From positions 14,333 to 78,332 of the forward strand of contig NZ_APNM01000016.1 of the NCBI RefSeq assembly GCF_040361335.1: a DNA stretch of 64,000 nucleotides. Reading direction: 5' to 3'. The stretch is from APNM01 sp040361335 (lineage in GTDB: Bacteria; Pseudomonadota; Gammaproteobacteria; Nevskiales; Salinisphaeraceae). The notes beneath the pieces were generated by a model. The model was not told the DNA's origin, did not search any database, and saw only the letters and a program-made list of their open reading frames with translations. Position numbers and translations under genes: made by a program. This document shows, piece after piece, positions 8,382 to 17,414 of the stretch (position 1 is its first letter; each line of letters starts with the position of its first letter).

Positions 8382-9503
8382 TCAGCGCGGTAGGTATTCC
8401 GGGACCCGTACCGGACGCTCAAGCCAGCGTTGGAAGCGATGGTTGATGCGGTCGAAATGCCGCGACCAGAACTCGGCATCGAATTCCAGTGCGCCCGCGG
8501 CCATGTGGCTTTCGGCCGTCGGCAGATAGGCCAACATCGCCTCCGGCACAAGCGCCTCGGCCGAGCGGCGGGCCGGACCGTACGGGATGTATTGGGTCTG
8601 CCGCGCGAGGGTTTCGGTCGAGGTCGCGAAGCGCAGGAAGTCCATCGCCAGGTCCTGGCGGCGGCCGTGCTTGAGCACCGCCCAAAGATCCACGCTCCAG
8701 ATCTGATGGTTCCAGATGAGCTCGAGTTCGGCGCCGCGATGGGTATCGGCTTCCCAGGCGCGCCCGCTCCAGACGGTGCTCAACCGTACGTCGCCATTGC
8801 GCAGGTTGCGGATCGATTCGATGCCGGTATCCCACCAGACCAGCAACGGCTTGATGCGGGACAGTGTCTCGAACGCGCGGTCCTGGCCCGCCGGCGTCGC
8901 CAGTACCTCGTAGACCTTGTCCGCCGGCACCCCGTCCGCGATCAGCGCCCACTCCAGATTGCGCTTGGGCGTGCGCCGCATGCCGCGGTGGCCGGGGTAT
9001 TGGTCGATATCGAAAAAGTCCTCGACACTGTCCGGCGGGTCGTCGCCGAAGCTGCCGGCCCGATAGCCCAGCACCGTGGTCCAGATCACGCTGCCGACGG
9101 CGCATTCGGTCAGGGTGCCGGGCAGAAAATCCTCGCGCGCCGGCACGCCGTCCGGCGACGGCGGCAGGTCGTCGTGATCGACCTCGACGAACAGGCCTTC
9201 CTCGCAGCCGCGCAGGGCGTCGCCGAGTTCGATGTCGATCACGTCCCATTTGACGTTGTAGGAATAGACCTGGGCGCGTACCTCTTCGAGCCCGCCGTTG
9301 TAGCTGAGGACTTCCACGGATTTGCCGGTGGTATCCTCGAACGGTCGCACCGCGCCCAGAATCTGGCTCTTCATGTAGACGCCGCCCCAGGACACCACGT
9401 TCAAGTCGGCGGCCGCCGCCGGTTGCAGCAACGCGGCCACAAGCGGCGCGGCCAGGACGAGGGCCGAACGGCGCAGTCGTTGGATTCGAATTCGCTTGCC
9501 CAT
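8382..9503 (-). CDS. ABC transporter substrate-binding protein, PotD/spermidine-putrescine-like
   Basis: A 373-residue periplasmic binding protein with a signal peptide (cleavage near AAAADLNVV). The start of the mature domain, LNVVSWGGVYMKSQ, is typical of the polyamine/iron family (SBP_bac_6/8). ATPase and permease genes are absent here, so it is either an orphan feeding a transporter encoded elsewhere or part of a TRAP-independent uptake set. It follows the porin gene by nine bases, suggesting a two-gene outer-membrane-to-periplasm uptake unit. The ligand is not evident. Confidence 0.88.
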   Translation of the reverse strand: MGKRIRIQRLRRSALVLAAPLVAALLQPAAAADLNVVSWGGVYMKSQILGAVRPFEDTTGKSVEVLSYNGGLEEVRAQVYSYNVKWDVIDIELGDALRGCEEGLFVEVDHDDLPPSPDGVPAREDFLPGTLTECAVGSVIWTTVLGYRAGSFGDDPPDSVEDFFDIDQYPGHRGMRRTPKRNLEWALIADGVPADKVYEVLATPAGQDRAFETLSRIKPLLVWWDTGIESIRNLRNGDVRLSTVWSGRAWEADTHRGAELELIWNHQIWSVDLWAVLKHGRRQDLAMDFLRFATSTETLARQTQYIPYGPARRSAEALVPEAMLAYLPTAESHMAAGALEFDAEFWSRHFDRINHRFQRWLERPVRVPEYLPR

Positions 9504-9512
9504 GCCGTCCCC

Positions 9513-10784
9513 CTAGAAGTAGAAGCCGACGTTGAGGTTGAGCCGGTTGTCGGACCCGGAGGCGCCCCGCACGAATGGATCGGCGACACTGAAGAACGGC
9601 GCGTTCTCGGCGTTGATCCAGTCGAGATAGGCGAAGATCGGGGCCGCGCCCACGGCGCAGCCGGTGGTGTTCAGGCGCGAGTCCTGGAAGCCGCTCTCGT
9701 CCTTCAGGTATACGCTGAAATCGTGGTAGCAGGTCAGCGAGTCGATCGGCTCCCACGGCACCGGGAAGTTGTAGGCGATATTGGCGACGCCGAGGTTTGC
9801 CCGGCTGGCCAGATCGTAGGTCGCTTCCAGCAGCCCGAACTGCACGGTGTCGTCGCTGACGCCGGGCGGGTTGTCCGGGTCGAGCACTTGCCGTCCCGCC
9901 TGCAACTGGAAATTCCAGCGGCCGCAACGAGCGTCCATGTGCGCGGCCACCGCCCAACGGCTGCCGTTGTCCCCGGTGGCGATGTTGTGCAGCTGGCCCC
10001 ATTGGCCGGACAGTCCCACCTCGGTCGGGCAGGCCCCGTTCTGCCCGAGGGTATAGGCGAGCCGGGCATTGAACTGATTGCTGTCCTCGTTGCAATTGGC
10101 GAGGTTGCCGGCGTCTGGGTCGCAGCCGGTGCGCACGACATCCGGGGCGTAGCGGCCGGGGTCGGCGGCATTGCCCCATTCGCCGTTCTTGTAGAAGGCC
10201 AGCTGCAGATCCCAGGGGCCTTCGCGGTAGAGATACTTGGCGCCGAGATCGTGGTCGTCGCCCAGGCCCACGTAGTAGGGCAGACCGAACCAGTAGGTGT
10301 GCGAGGCGTACGGCAGCAGACCGAAGGGGACCCTGTTCACGCCCACCCGCAGCTCGCTGGTCTCCGACAAGGCGTAGCCGCCCCAGGCGTGATGGATGGT
10401 CTCGGTGTAGGGATACCAGCGGTACTCGGCGGAGAATGTGAACCCGCCCTTTTGGCCGTCCACGTTGAGACGGAACAGCTCGAAAGCGGAATCGCCGTAC
10501 TTGTCGTCGCCGGCGTCGTCGAAATCATTGTAGAAGAGGTTGAAGCGGGCCGCGCCGCCGATCTCGAGGCGATCCGCCGGTTGTTCCGCCTGCTGCGCGG
10601 TCACCTCCGTCGGTACCAGCCGCCCCTCTTCGGTCAGCCGTTCCATGCGCTGCTCCAGTTGCTCGATGCGTTTGCGTTGGGCATCGAGTTCCTCCCGCAG
10701 CGCGTCGGCTTCGGTGGCGGCCAGGGTCGCCGGCGAAAAGACCAACAGCAGGGTCAGGGCGCATGCCAGCGGACGCTCGTTCAT
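9513..10784 (-). CDS. Outer-membrane porin with N-terminal coiled coil
   Basis: A 423-residue protein with a signal peptide ending TLAA, a short coiled coil (about residues 16-45, EADALREELDAQRKRIEQLE) and a beta-barrel with alternating aromatic strands ending in the canonical C-terminal aromatic (LNVGFYF). The barrel contains six or more cysteines, unusual for a porin, for example RTGCDPDAGNLANC. It lies directly upstream of the PotD-like binding protein. The ATG at 10784 was chosen because it begins the signal peptide and has GGGGA upstream. Confidence 0.85.
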   Translation of the reverse strand: MNERPLACALTLLLVFSPATLAATEADALREELDAQRKRIEQLEQRMERLTEEGRLVPTEVTAQQAEQPADRLEIGGAARFNLFYNDFDDAGDDKYGDSAFELFRLNVDGQKGGFTFSAEYRWYPYTETIHHAWGGYALSETSELRVGVNRVPFGLLPYASHTYWFGLPYYVGLGDDHDLGAKYLYREGPWDLQLAFYKNGEWGNAADPGRYAPDVVRTGCDPDAGNLANCNEDSNQFNARLAYTLGQNGACPTEVGLSGQWGQLHNIATGDNGSRWAVAAHMDARCGRWNFQLQAGRQVLDPDNPPGVSDDTVQFGLLEATYDLASRANLGVANIAYNFPVPWEPIDSLTCYHDFSVYLKDESGFQDSRLNTTGCAVGAAPIFAYLDWINAENAPFFSVADPFVRGASGSDNRLNLNVGFYF

Positions 10785-11279
10785 TGCAATCCCCGTTGTT
10801 CTAGCCCGCATTCGTCATGAGGCATCGCGTTCCTGGCGCCGGCCGCAGTGCGATCCGGCGCCGCCGTGGAGCGCAAAGCGTAGCCATAGCTTTCGCTCCG
10901 AGAGGCGGAGCGGGGCCCCGCCGCGAAGCGGTGGGGTGCGACCCTCGGCGGAGCGAACGAGCCCGTTGCCGCGGAGCTTGTTCCGCCCGCCGGCGGTCGC
11001 ATCCCCAGCCAAGCTGGGGCCCCTGCTCCGCGCCTCGGGCGGAGGTTTGCGTGAACGGCAAGCCGGGCGCGCGAGGGCAAGCCAGGGGCGTGATAGCGCG
11101 AGGCGACGGTGACAAAGTGTCACCACGGCAAACGACACCAAATCTAGTATAAGAGTCTGAAATCATTGCTATTATTAGTGTCGCCTCGCACGGCCTCGTG
11201 ACGGATGCGGGCTAGGGCGCAGGCCAGGGGTCGTCTGGCCTGACACCGTCTTGCGCCGTCCTGGCTTATGGTGTCCATC
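10785..11279. other. Long GC-rich intergenic region with inverted repeats
   Basis: Nearly 500 bases with no believable gene; the open frames are mutual shadows without family features. The left part (10860-11060) is very GC-rich with short repeats of GGAGCG/CGCTCC. The right part turns AT-rich and contains a perfect 7-bp dyad GGTGACA-AAG-TGTCACC at 11108-11124. It also has a 10-bp inverted pair GCGAGGCGAC (11098-11107) and GTCGCCTCGC (11180-11189). This is the promoter side of the porin gene. Confidence 0.6.
11108..11124. promoter_or_regulatory. Perfect dyad GGTGACAAAGTGTCACC, candidate operator
   Basis: Seven-base arms separated by three bases, in the AT-shifted part of the porin upstream region and framed by a longer 10-bp inverted repeat. 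The symmetry fits a dimeric repressor site. No regulator gene is adjacent, so the cognate protein cannot be named. Confidence 0.4.
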
Positions 11280-12179
11280 TCAACCGCGACGGCCAGCCGC
11301 TGTCCGTCGGCCGGGCTCGGTCGCGACCAACTGGATCCCGAGGATCGTGACGACGATGCCCAAGACCTGAACCAGGTTGAGCCGCTCTTCGAAGAACAGG
11401 CCGCCCAGCAGCAGGCCGAAGACCGGCGTCAGAAAGGTGAAGGTGTTGAGCCGGTTCAGCGGCGCCCGCGCCAGCAGGTAATACCAGAGGGCGGTCATGA
11501 GCGCGGTGCCGAACACGGCGAGGCCGACGAGACTGGCGACAAAGCGCATCGTCCAGGCGATCTCCCAGCCCTCGCCGAGGGCTTGCGCGCCTACCGCCAG
11601 CGCCACCGCGCCGACCAGCAGCTGCAGCCCGGTAGCCATCAGCACATCGGCGCGGCCCGCCAGCGCCTTGAGCAGGACATTGCCCACCGCCGTGCCCACC
11701 GCGCCGAGGCTGATCCACAGAAAGGCCTGCATGCCGGCCGCGTGGTCCGGTCCCGACAGGCTGGGCAGCGACATCACCACCACGCCGACGAAGCCCAACA
11801 GCAGACCGGTGCCGATGCGCGGGGTGAGCCGCTCGGACAGGAAGATCATGGCCAGCACGGCGGCGATCAGGGGCTGGATATTCGCCAGCACGGTGGCCAG
11901 ACCCGGCGAGATTTTGCCGCCGCCCAGGAACATGCCGCCGAAGCCCAGGCCGGTGAAGGAGAGGCCGATGGCGGCGATCAGTCCCAGATTGGCAAGGCCG
12001 CTTGGCCACGGGCGATCCAACCAAACAGCCAGTAGCAGCACCAACACCCCGGCCAGAGCCGCCCGCGCGGCGGCGAAGACCAGTGGCTGGGCTTCGCCCA
12101 GACCAACCTGGATAAGCGGGAAGCAGATCGCCCAGAGGAAGGCGACCAGCACCATGAGCAGGACATCGCGGGTTTGCAT
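11280..12179 (-). CDS. EamA/DMT-family transporter (RhaT-like)
   Basis: About 300 residues with ten predicted transmembrane segments arranged as two EamA repeats (FLWAICFPLIQVGLGEAQP opens the first; FLTPVFGLLLGGLFFEE marks the end of the second). Such proteins export or import small metabolites; the substrate cannot be told from sequence. The ATG at 12179 is preferred; a TTG ten codons upstream would lengthen it. It is not related in gene order to the second EamA gene at 31.3-32.3 kb. Confidence 0.88.
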   Translation of the reverse strand: MQTRDVLLMVLVAFLWAICFPLIQVGLGEAQPLVFAAARAALAGVLVLLLAVWLDRPWPSGLANLGLIAAIGLSFTGLGFGGMFLGGGKISPGLATVLANIQPLIAAVLAMIFLSERLTPRIGTGLLLGFVGVVVMSLPSLSGPDHAAGMQAFLWISLGAVGTAVGNVLLKALAGRADVLMATGLQLLVGAVALAVGAQALGEGWEIAWTMRFVASLVGLAVFGTALMTALWYYLLARAPLNRLNTFTFLTPVFGLLLGGLFFEERLNLVQVLGIVVTILGIQLVATEPGRRTAAGRRG

Positions 12180-12316
12180 GGCTGCGTTGATCAGCCGGAT
12201 GCTGTCCAATGCGGCCAGTGGAGGTGCTTGTGCGGACTCGGGCGATCCATCGTATCAACATCGGGAGGATTCGGGTCTTCTTTTGCTTGGATCATATAAG
12301 AGGGTGTAGACAGTCG

Positions 12317-13645
12317 TTAATCGACATATAGAACAGGAGCAAAACCGCCGCCCCGAGTCCTGAAGTTGGTTGTCTGGCCCTGATACAGGCGCGCCGCGAT
12401 CATTTGCACTTCGCCGTGGTAGGCATAGGCCCGAATATCGAACTTCAAGTTCGTGTCCTGGCCGTCGACTTTAAGCGTTCGATGAGCCGGCGCCACGCGT
12501 TGCTGAGCAACATAGCGGTCTTTCAGGATATTCGCCCATGTCTTTTGGGTGACCTTGTCTCCACGGTAAGCCGCGCGGCTGCCGAAGCCATGCGCCGGTT
12601 TGAAGAACAGATTTTTTCTTTGTCGCCAAACAGCCTCCGCGTTGGCTTCAGTGATTTGGATGGTGGGCGGAATGCCGGCCTCGAGGATGTCGATATCCTC
12701 ATCGTCGGCGCCCCAGCTTTTCAGTTGCGCTGCGTCGGACAGCAATGTGAGGTTGCGTTTATCCGCGAACAGGGCGTAGGTCCTTGGATGCGGCGTCAAG
12801 ACAATCGCATTGTTCAAATAGGCAGCTTTCAATGCGTTGTGCTTCGGGTGCTCCAATGGAAAATCCGTCAATCGGTTGTAGACTAAATCCACCGACTGTT
12901 CCTGGTGCCATAATTGCCCATTTTTCCAGACGAGTTCTGACGGATCCGCAATCATTGCATGGTAGCCTCGGCTCTGAAAAAGCTGCCTTGCGAGCACAAA
13001 ATCAGGGAAAAGGTGCTGGTCTTGTGGGCTCTCGTCAACGATCGCTATCGTGGATAGAGCACGACCCATATCTTGTCGGTGCCATTCTGACTCGAACATT
13101 TGCACAATCTGATCATCGAGTGAACCTTCGCTTTTTAAGGGCGACACGAAGGGTGCCCCGCAGCAGGTTTTCTGAGGCTGGATCAGGATTGAATTCAGAA
13201 ATGCGCCACCGGCATTGGTATTGATCTCGATCAGTTGCGGACCTGTTTTCCCGATATGGAAGTCGTAACCCATGAAAACACCGAGTGCGCCGCCAGGGTT
13301 ATGCCCCGCAATCGGAGGCGCCCAGCCCAATACCTTTGACTGGTAGGGGCCCAAAGCTGCAACTCGTTCCACGGAGCTAATAATTGCTTGCATCCGCTCG
13401 ATTTCCGCTTTGGTGACGAAAACAGCAACCGAAGCGAAGAAATGCGATAGGGTTTCCTGGTTGATGCTGTCAGCGTAGGCATGTGAATCGTTGCCCGCGG
13501 GCGTTGGTTTTAGAGTTTCCGCGCGCGTCGTGGGACAGGGGCACAAGCGGTTGAGTTCTTCCGCAGATCGGTTATTCATACGGCAACTTCGGCCAGCTAT
13601 CGTGCGTTCAAGGTCGTCATTGATGGCGTTCGCTCCACTGTTCAT
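12317..13645 (-). CDS. ATP-grasp-like protein of unknown function
   Basis: A 442-residue cytosolic protein. Its centre has QLIEINTNAGGAFLN and a C-terminal NLFFKPAHGFGSRAAY, which resemble the ATP- and Mg-binding motifs of ATP-grasp ligases in a permuted order. A CC pair (KTCCGAP) is notable. Base composition is visibly lower in GC than the neighbours, suggesting separate ancestry. The first 40-70 residues look non-conserved, so the true start may be at the internal ATG near 13579. A peptide or amino-acid ligase activity is plausible but unproven. Confidence 0.7.
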   Translation of the reverse strand: MNSGANAINDDLERTIAGRSCRMNNRSAEELNRLCPCPTTRAETLKPTPAGNDSHAYADSINQETLSHFFASVAVFVTKAEIERMQAIISSVERVAALGPYQSKVLGWAPPIAGHNPGGALGVFMGYDFHIGKTGPQLIEINTNAGGAFLNSILIQPQKTCCGAPFVSPLKSEGSLDDQIVQMFESEWHRQDMGRALSTIAIVDESPQDQHLFPDFVLARQLFQSRGYHAMIADPSELVWKNGQLWHQEQSVDLVYNRLTDFPLEHPKHNALKAAYLNNAIVLTPHPRTYALFADKRNLTLLSDAAQLKSWGADDEDIDILEAGIPPTIQITEANAEAVWRQRKNLFFKPAHGFGSRAAYRGDKVTQKTWANILKDRYVAQQRVAPAHRTLKVDGQDTNLKFDIRAYAYHGEVQMIAARLYQGQTTNFRTRGGGFAPVLYVD

Positions 13646-13666
13646 CGCACACTCATCGAGTTCATG

Positions 13667-14320
13667 CTAATTCTCCGTTCGGCGGTTGGCAGTGAAACTC
13701 GGAATGAAACCCGGCACCCTGGCCGCATAGGCCCGCCAGGCGGCGCTGAACTCGGCCTCGGCCTCGCGTTCCTCGTGCCGTGCCAGGCGTAGGTACATAT
13801 AAGTCAGTACCGGGAACATGGCCAGGGTGAGCAGGGTCGGCCACTGCAGCAGAAAGCCGAACATGATCAGGATGAAGCCCAGGTATTGCGGATGGCGCAG
13901 GCGCGCGTAAGGGCCGGTGACGGCCAGTTCACCGACGCGCTGGGCGGCGTAGAGCACCCGCCAGGCCGCCGCGATCAGCATGAAGCCGCCGCCGATGAAG
14001 GCGAAGCTGAGCAGGTGGAACGGCCCGAAGTGCGGGTTCGCCTCCCAGCCGAGCAGCATCTCCAGCAGGTGCCCGGCGTCGTGTGACAGCCAGTCGACGC
14101 CGGGATAATTGCTCTGCAGCCAGCCGGAGAGCAAATAGATGGTCAGCGGGAAGCCGTACATCTCGGTGAACAGCGCCACCAGGAAGGCGGAAAAAGCGCC
14201 GAAACTGCGCCAGTCCCGCTTGGTCTGGGGCTTGAAGAAGCTGAAGGCGAAGAAGATGAAGATGAAGGAGTTGATCAGCACCAACCCCCACAGGCCGTAG
14301 GCCGAGGCTGTTTCATGCAT
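13667..14320 (-). CDS. Isoprenylcysteine carboxyl methyltransferase-family membrane protein (copy 1)
   Basis: A 217-residue protein with about six transmembrane segments and the ICMT/PEMT SAM-binding signature: GPYARLRHPQYLGFIL followed by HEEREAEAEF. A second relative lies at 33758-34423 with the same TEMYGFPLTIYLL/AEMYGFPLTIYLL block, so the two are paralogues. Bacterial members are often found in metal-resistance clusters, where their substrate is unknown. It is followed upstream by a DUF2933 gene at a distance of two bases, so they are co-transcribed. Confidence 0.88.
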   Translation of the reverse strand: MHETASAYGLWGLVLINSFIFIFFAFSFFKPQTKRDWRSFGAFSAFLVALFTEMYGFPLTIYLLSGWLQSNYPGVDWLSHDAGHLLEMLLGWEANPHFGPFHLLSFAFIGGGFMLIAAAWRVLYAAQRVGELAVTGPYARLRHPQYLGFILIMFGFLLQWPTLLTLAMFPVLTYMYLRLARHEEREAEAEFSAAWRAYAARVPGFIPSFTANRRTEN

Positions 14321-14322
14321 GG

Positions 14323-14589
14323 CTAGTCTTCCTTATCTTGGTCGTTATGGGTGCCATGTCCGCCATGGCCGCCGTGACCGTGACCGCCGTGCATGAAGAC
14401 ATGCATCAGCGGGCATAGCGCCAGGATCAGCAGCCAGGGCAGGATGCCGATAATGTGCGCCTGGTGCTCCTCCCAGAGCAGGAACACGGCGAGCCCCAGA
14501 AAGACCGCCAGCACCGGCCAGTAGCGTGCCGGATGCGGCTTGGCGTGGCGCTGCTCATGCGAGCTTGGTTCGTGACGATGGGTAGTCAT
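14323..14589 (-). CDS. DUF2933 small membrane protein with His/Gly-rich tail
   Basis: An 88-residue protein with two closely spaced hydrophobic segments (YWPVLAVFLGLAVFLLWEEH and ILPWLLILALCPLMHVFMH) and a tail of repeated GHGGHG, the usual architecture of DUF2933 proteins from copper and heavy-metal loci. The His-rich tail probably binds metal. GGGAG precedes the start. It is tightly coupled to the methyltransferase gene that follows. Confidence 0.85.
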   Translation of the reverse strand: MTTHRHEPSSHEQRHAKPHPARYWPVLAVFLGLAVFLLWEEHQAHIIGILPWLLILALCPLMHVFMHGGHGHGGHGGHGTHNDQDKED

Positions 14590-14593
14590 GGTT

Positions 14594-15082
14594 TCACTCC
14601 CGGTTCGATGGGTTCATATGGATCGCGCCGATCAGTTGCCGGCGGGCCAGACTCAGCGCCAGCGGCGGCAGCAGCAGCCATTGCAGCAGCGGCGCCAGGC
14701 CGGTGCCGAGCCCGGGCAGCACCGGTGCGGTTTCGGCATAGGCCCAGCGGTCGAGCATGGCCGTGGCCAGATGCTCGAAGACCACGGTCACCGCCAGGCC
14801 GATGCCAAGGTAGACGCTGAATGGCAGGAGTCTGGGTGCCAATACCCAGGCGCGGGTGCCGGCGACGAGCGCCGCCCCCCAGAAGGCAAACAGCATAATG
14901 ATCACGTCGCCGAAGGTGGCCTGGGTACACAGCCAGATCACGTCCCAGTGGCCCGCTTGGCCGATCGCCGCATAAAACGGCACCACCCACATCTCCCAGA
15001 CGAAGTGGAGCAGAAAGCCGAAGAATGCCAGCGGCAGCTCGGGGGCGAGCAACGGCTTGGATGACAGTGTTTGCAGGAACAT
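14594..15082 (-). CDS. Conserved membrane protein of unknown function
   Basis: A 162-residue protein with about four transmembrane helices. FLLHFVWEMWVVPFYAAIG in the first helix and FEHLATAMLDRWAY near the end are distinctive; acidic and His residues inside helices (HFVWE, EHLA) hint at metal or proton binding. It stands four bases upstream of the DUF2933 gene in the same direction, so it belongs to the same unit. I do not recognise a named family. Confidence 0.75.
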   Translation of the reverse strand: MFLQTLSSKPLLAPELPLAFFGFLLHFVWEMWVVPFYAAIGQAGHWDVIWLCTQATFGDVIIMLFAFWGAALVAGTRAWVLAPRLLPFSVYLGIGLAVTVVFEHLATAMLDRWAYAETAPVLPGLGTGLAPLLQWLLLPPLALSLARRQLIGAIHMNPSNRE

Positions 15083-15090
15083 GCCGAACC

Positions 15091-16173
15091 CTAATCACAC
15101 GCTCCGGCCGGCAGTGAGCCGGCCGGCTTGCGGCTGAGCAAAATGGCCGCCGGGCGCAAGGCGGGGATGTGATCGAGGACGATGACGAGGGTGGCGGTGA
15201 GCAGCACCCCGATCAGGGCGCCCGCCAGTCCCCAGACCCAGCCCCAGAAGACGATGGAGACCAGCACCACGATCGGCGGGATGGCCAGGGTGCGCCCCGC
15301 CAAGCGCGGGTCCACGAAGTTGCCCAGCACCTGTTGGATAATGATCAGCCCGACGAGAGTGCTCAGTGCCTGCCACGGCCCGAATTGCAGCAGGGCGATG
15401 ATCGTCGGCGGTACCACGGCGATGGTCGAGCCGACATAGGGGATGAAATTGAGCAGGAAGATCACGATGCCCCAGAGCAGGGCGAAGTCCACGCCCAGCC
15501 ACCATAGCCACAGGCCACTGCTGACCCCGGTGAGGGCGCTGATCCAGGTCTTGACGACCAGGAATCGCCGCACCTGCTCCGAGGCGGCATAAACGGTTCC
15601 CATGATTGCCCGGGCCCGGGCTTCACCCAGACTGGAGGCGATTTTCTCGCGCCATTCCCCGGCCTCGATGAGCATGAGCAGCACCAGGAAGAACACTAGC
15701 AGCAGCATGGCCGTCAGCAGCCAGAGATAGCCTACCCCGGACGTCACCAGCGCAAGCGCTTGGCTGGACAGGTCCTGCAGGGGTCGGGCGAGCATCTCCA
15801 GATGCACTTCGTGGCGCTGTGCCAACGCTTGCCATTGGTCCCAAAGCTGCTGGCCGGACTGAATATAGGCGGGCGCCTTCTCGAACAGCATGCCCAGGCT
15901 CAACCAGACGGTTCCGCCCAGCAGGCCCAGCACGGCCACAAACATTGACATGCAGGCCATGACGCTCAGCCATCGCAGCCGGGCGGGGAGCCAGCCGTCC
16001 AGCCGGCGTTGCAGGGGACGCAGGACGAGGGTCACGAAAAAGGCCAGGGTCAGGGGCATGGTCACCACGTAGGTGGCCTTGAGCGCCCACCCCACCAGGA
16101 TGATGGTGATGATGCTCAGCAGAACGACGAGCGTCTGGCGGCTGTGGCTGGCGTTGGGTTCGGAGTCGGTCAT
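15091..16173 (-). CDS. AI-2E family transporter (PerM/UPF0118)
   Basis: A 360-residue inner-membrane protein with eight predicted helices. The family hallmark, a long amphipathic periplasmic stretch followed by NFIPYVGSTIAVVPPTIIAL and FVDPRLAGRTLAIPPIVVL, is clear. Members have been linked to autoinducer-2 export or Na+/H+ antiport; which applies here is unknown. The gene is followed by the conserved membrane protein only eight bases away. Confidence 0.92.
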   Translation of the reverse strand: MTDSEPNASHSRQTLVVLLSIITIILVGWALKATYVVTMPLTLAFFVTLVLRPLQRRLDGWLPARLRWLSVMACMSMFVAVLGLLGGTVWLSLGMLFEKAPAYIQSGQQLWDQWQALAQRHEVHLEMLARPLQDLSSQALALVTSGVGYLWLLTAMLLLVFFLVLLMLIEAGEWREKIASSLGEARARAIMGTVYAASEQVRRFLVVKTWISALTGVSSGLWLWWLGVDFALLWGIVIFLLNFIPYVGSTIAVVPPTIIALLQFGPWQALSTLVGLIIIQQVLGNFVDPRLAGRTLAIPPIVVLVSIVFWGWVWGLAGALIGVLLTATLVIVLDHIPALRPAAILLSRKPAGSLPAGACD

Positions 16174-16216
16174 ATCGCGGCTTTAACGCTGTGCCGAGGC
16201 TGGCATATCCAGAGTC

Positions 16217-17338
16217 CTACAGCCAGCGCCGTGCCGCCCAGGCAAGCGGCGTCAGCAGACGGTCGCCGATGGGCCGATGCGGCCGGGCGGCGATGTCGAA
16301 TGCCTCGGCGTCGGCAAGGTCCGTCTCGAATTGCCTCTCCAGCGCCGCCGCCAGCGTGGGGCTGCGGGCGCATAGATTGAGCTCGTGGTTGAGGAACAGG
16401 CTGCGGTAGTCCAGGTTGGCGGTACCCACGCTGGCCCAGTCCCCGTCCACGGCCAGGGTCTTGGCATGCAGCAGGCGTGAGCGATAGCCGAAGACTTGGA
16501 TCCCCTGGCGCTGTAAGCGTGTATAAATGCGCCTTGCGATCCAGCGCACCGGTGCGATGTCGCTCTGATGGGGCACCAGCAGGCGCACGGCCACTCCGCG
16601 CGCGGCTGCATCCGCCAGGGCCTGCTGGGTCCACGCGTCGGGCACGAAATAGGGGGTGGTCAGGTCGATGCGTTGTCGTGCCGAGCCGAACATGGCCGCG
16701 AACACGCAGTGCAGGCGGTGCGGGCAGTCCGCCGACTTGTTGGGTAATACCACGGCGCTGGGCCGTTCCGACGCGGGATCGGGATGGTAGGGGCGGCCTT
16801 GCCACAGGGCGCGGAAGGCCGCGTGGGCCTGCCGGGCCAGGGCGCCGGTCATGGCCACATGAGTGTCGCGCCAGCGGCGCTCGCCGTAATACCGTCGCGA
16901 GTTCTCTCGATGGATGTTGAAGCCGCCCAGATAGGCCTGCCGGCGATCCACCACCAGCAGTTTGCGATGGTTGCGCTGGTTATAGCGTAGCGGCCGCGTC
17001 CAGTGCCAGCGGTGAAACCAGCGTAGCCGAATGCCGCTTTGCCGCAGGAGGCGATCGAGGCCCCGAGAGGCCCAGAACAGCGAGCCTGCCGCGTCCAGAT
17101 GCACGGATACGCGCACGCCGGCGCGTGCCCGCTCGGCCAGGGCCTCGGCGAATTGCCGGCCCACCTCGTCGTCCGCGAAGATGTAGCTTTCCAGCGCCAC
17201 TTCGCGTTCGGCCCGGTCGATGGCCGCGAGCATGGCGGTGTAAAGTTCGTCGCCCTCCGTGAACAGCCGGAAGGGCTCGTCGCCGGGCCACAGCAGGGGT
17301 TCGCAGCGGTCGCGGCGGCGACGCGTAAGGTAGCTCAC
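16217..17338 (-). CDS. clsB: Cardiolipin synthase B-like phospholipase D protein
   Basis: A 373-residue protein without an N-terminal membrane anchor and with two PLD motifs: NQRNHRKLLVVD with the downstream GGFN, and LHAKTLAVDGDWASVGTAN. The first motif has HRK, matching HxK. This pattern matches ClsB (YbhO), which condenses phospholipids to cardiolipin. The start codon is GTG. It may adjust the membrane in response to salt, in keeping with the nearby BCCT and NhaA genes, but that link is inference. Confidence 0.88.
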   Translation of the reverse strand: MSYLTRRRRDRCEPLLWPGDEPFRLFTEGDELYTAMLAAIDRAEREVALESYIFADDEVGRQFAEALAERARAGVRVSVHLDAAGSLFWASRGLDRLLRQSGIRLRWFHRWHWTRPLRYNQRNHRKLLVVDRRQAYLGGFNIHRENSRRYYGERRWRDTHVAMTGALARQAHAAFRALWQGRPYHPDPASERPSAVVLPNKSADCPHRLHCVFAAMFGSARQRIDLTTPYFVPDAWTQQALADAAARGVAVRLLVPHQSDIAPVRWIARRIYTRLQRQGIQVFGYRSRLLHAKTLAVDGDWASVGTANLDYRSLFLNHELNLCARSPTLAAALERQFETDLADAEAFDIAARPHRPIGDRLLTPLAWAARRWL

Positions 17339-17414
17339 GCCGCCGCTCCGGGCCGGGCGACGGCCCCGCCATGCGCGTACGCGACGCTACCTGCAACGCA
17401 ATGCATGCGTCGGC

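Noticed and set aside
8430..10820. Long plus-strand open frame opposite the binding protein and porin (796 codons)
   Set aside because: No signal peptide, domain or ribosome site; it spans two real minus-strand genes.
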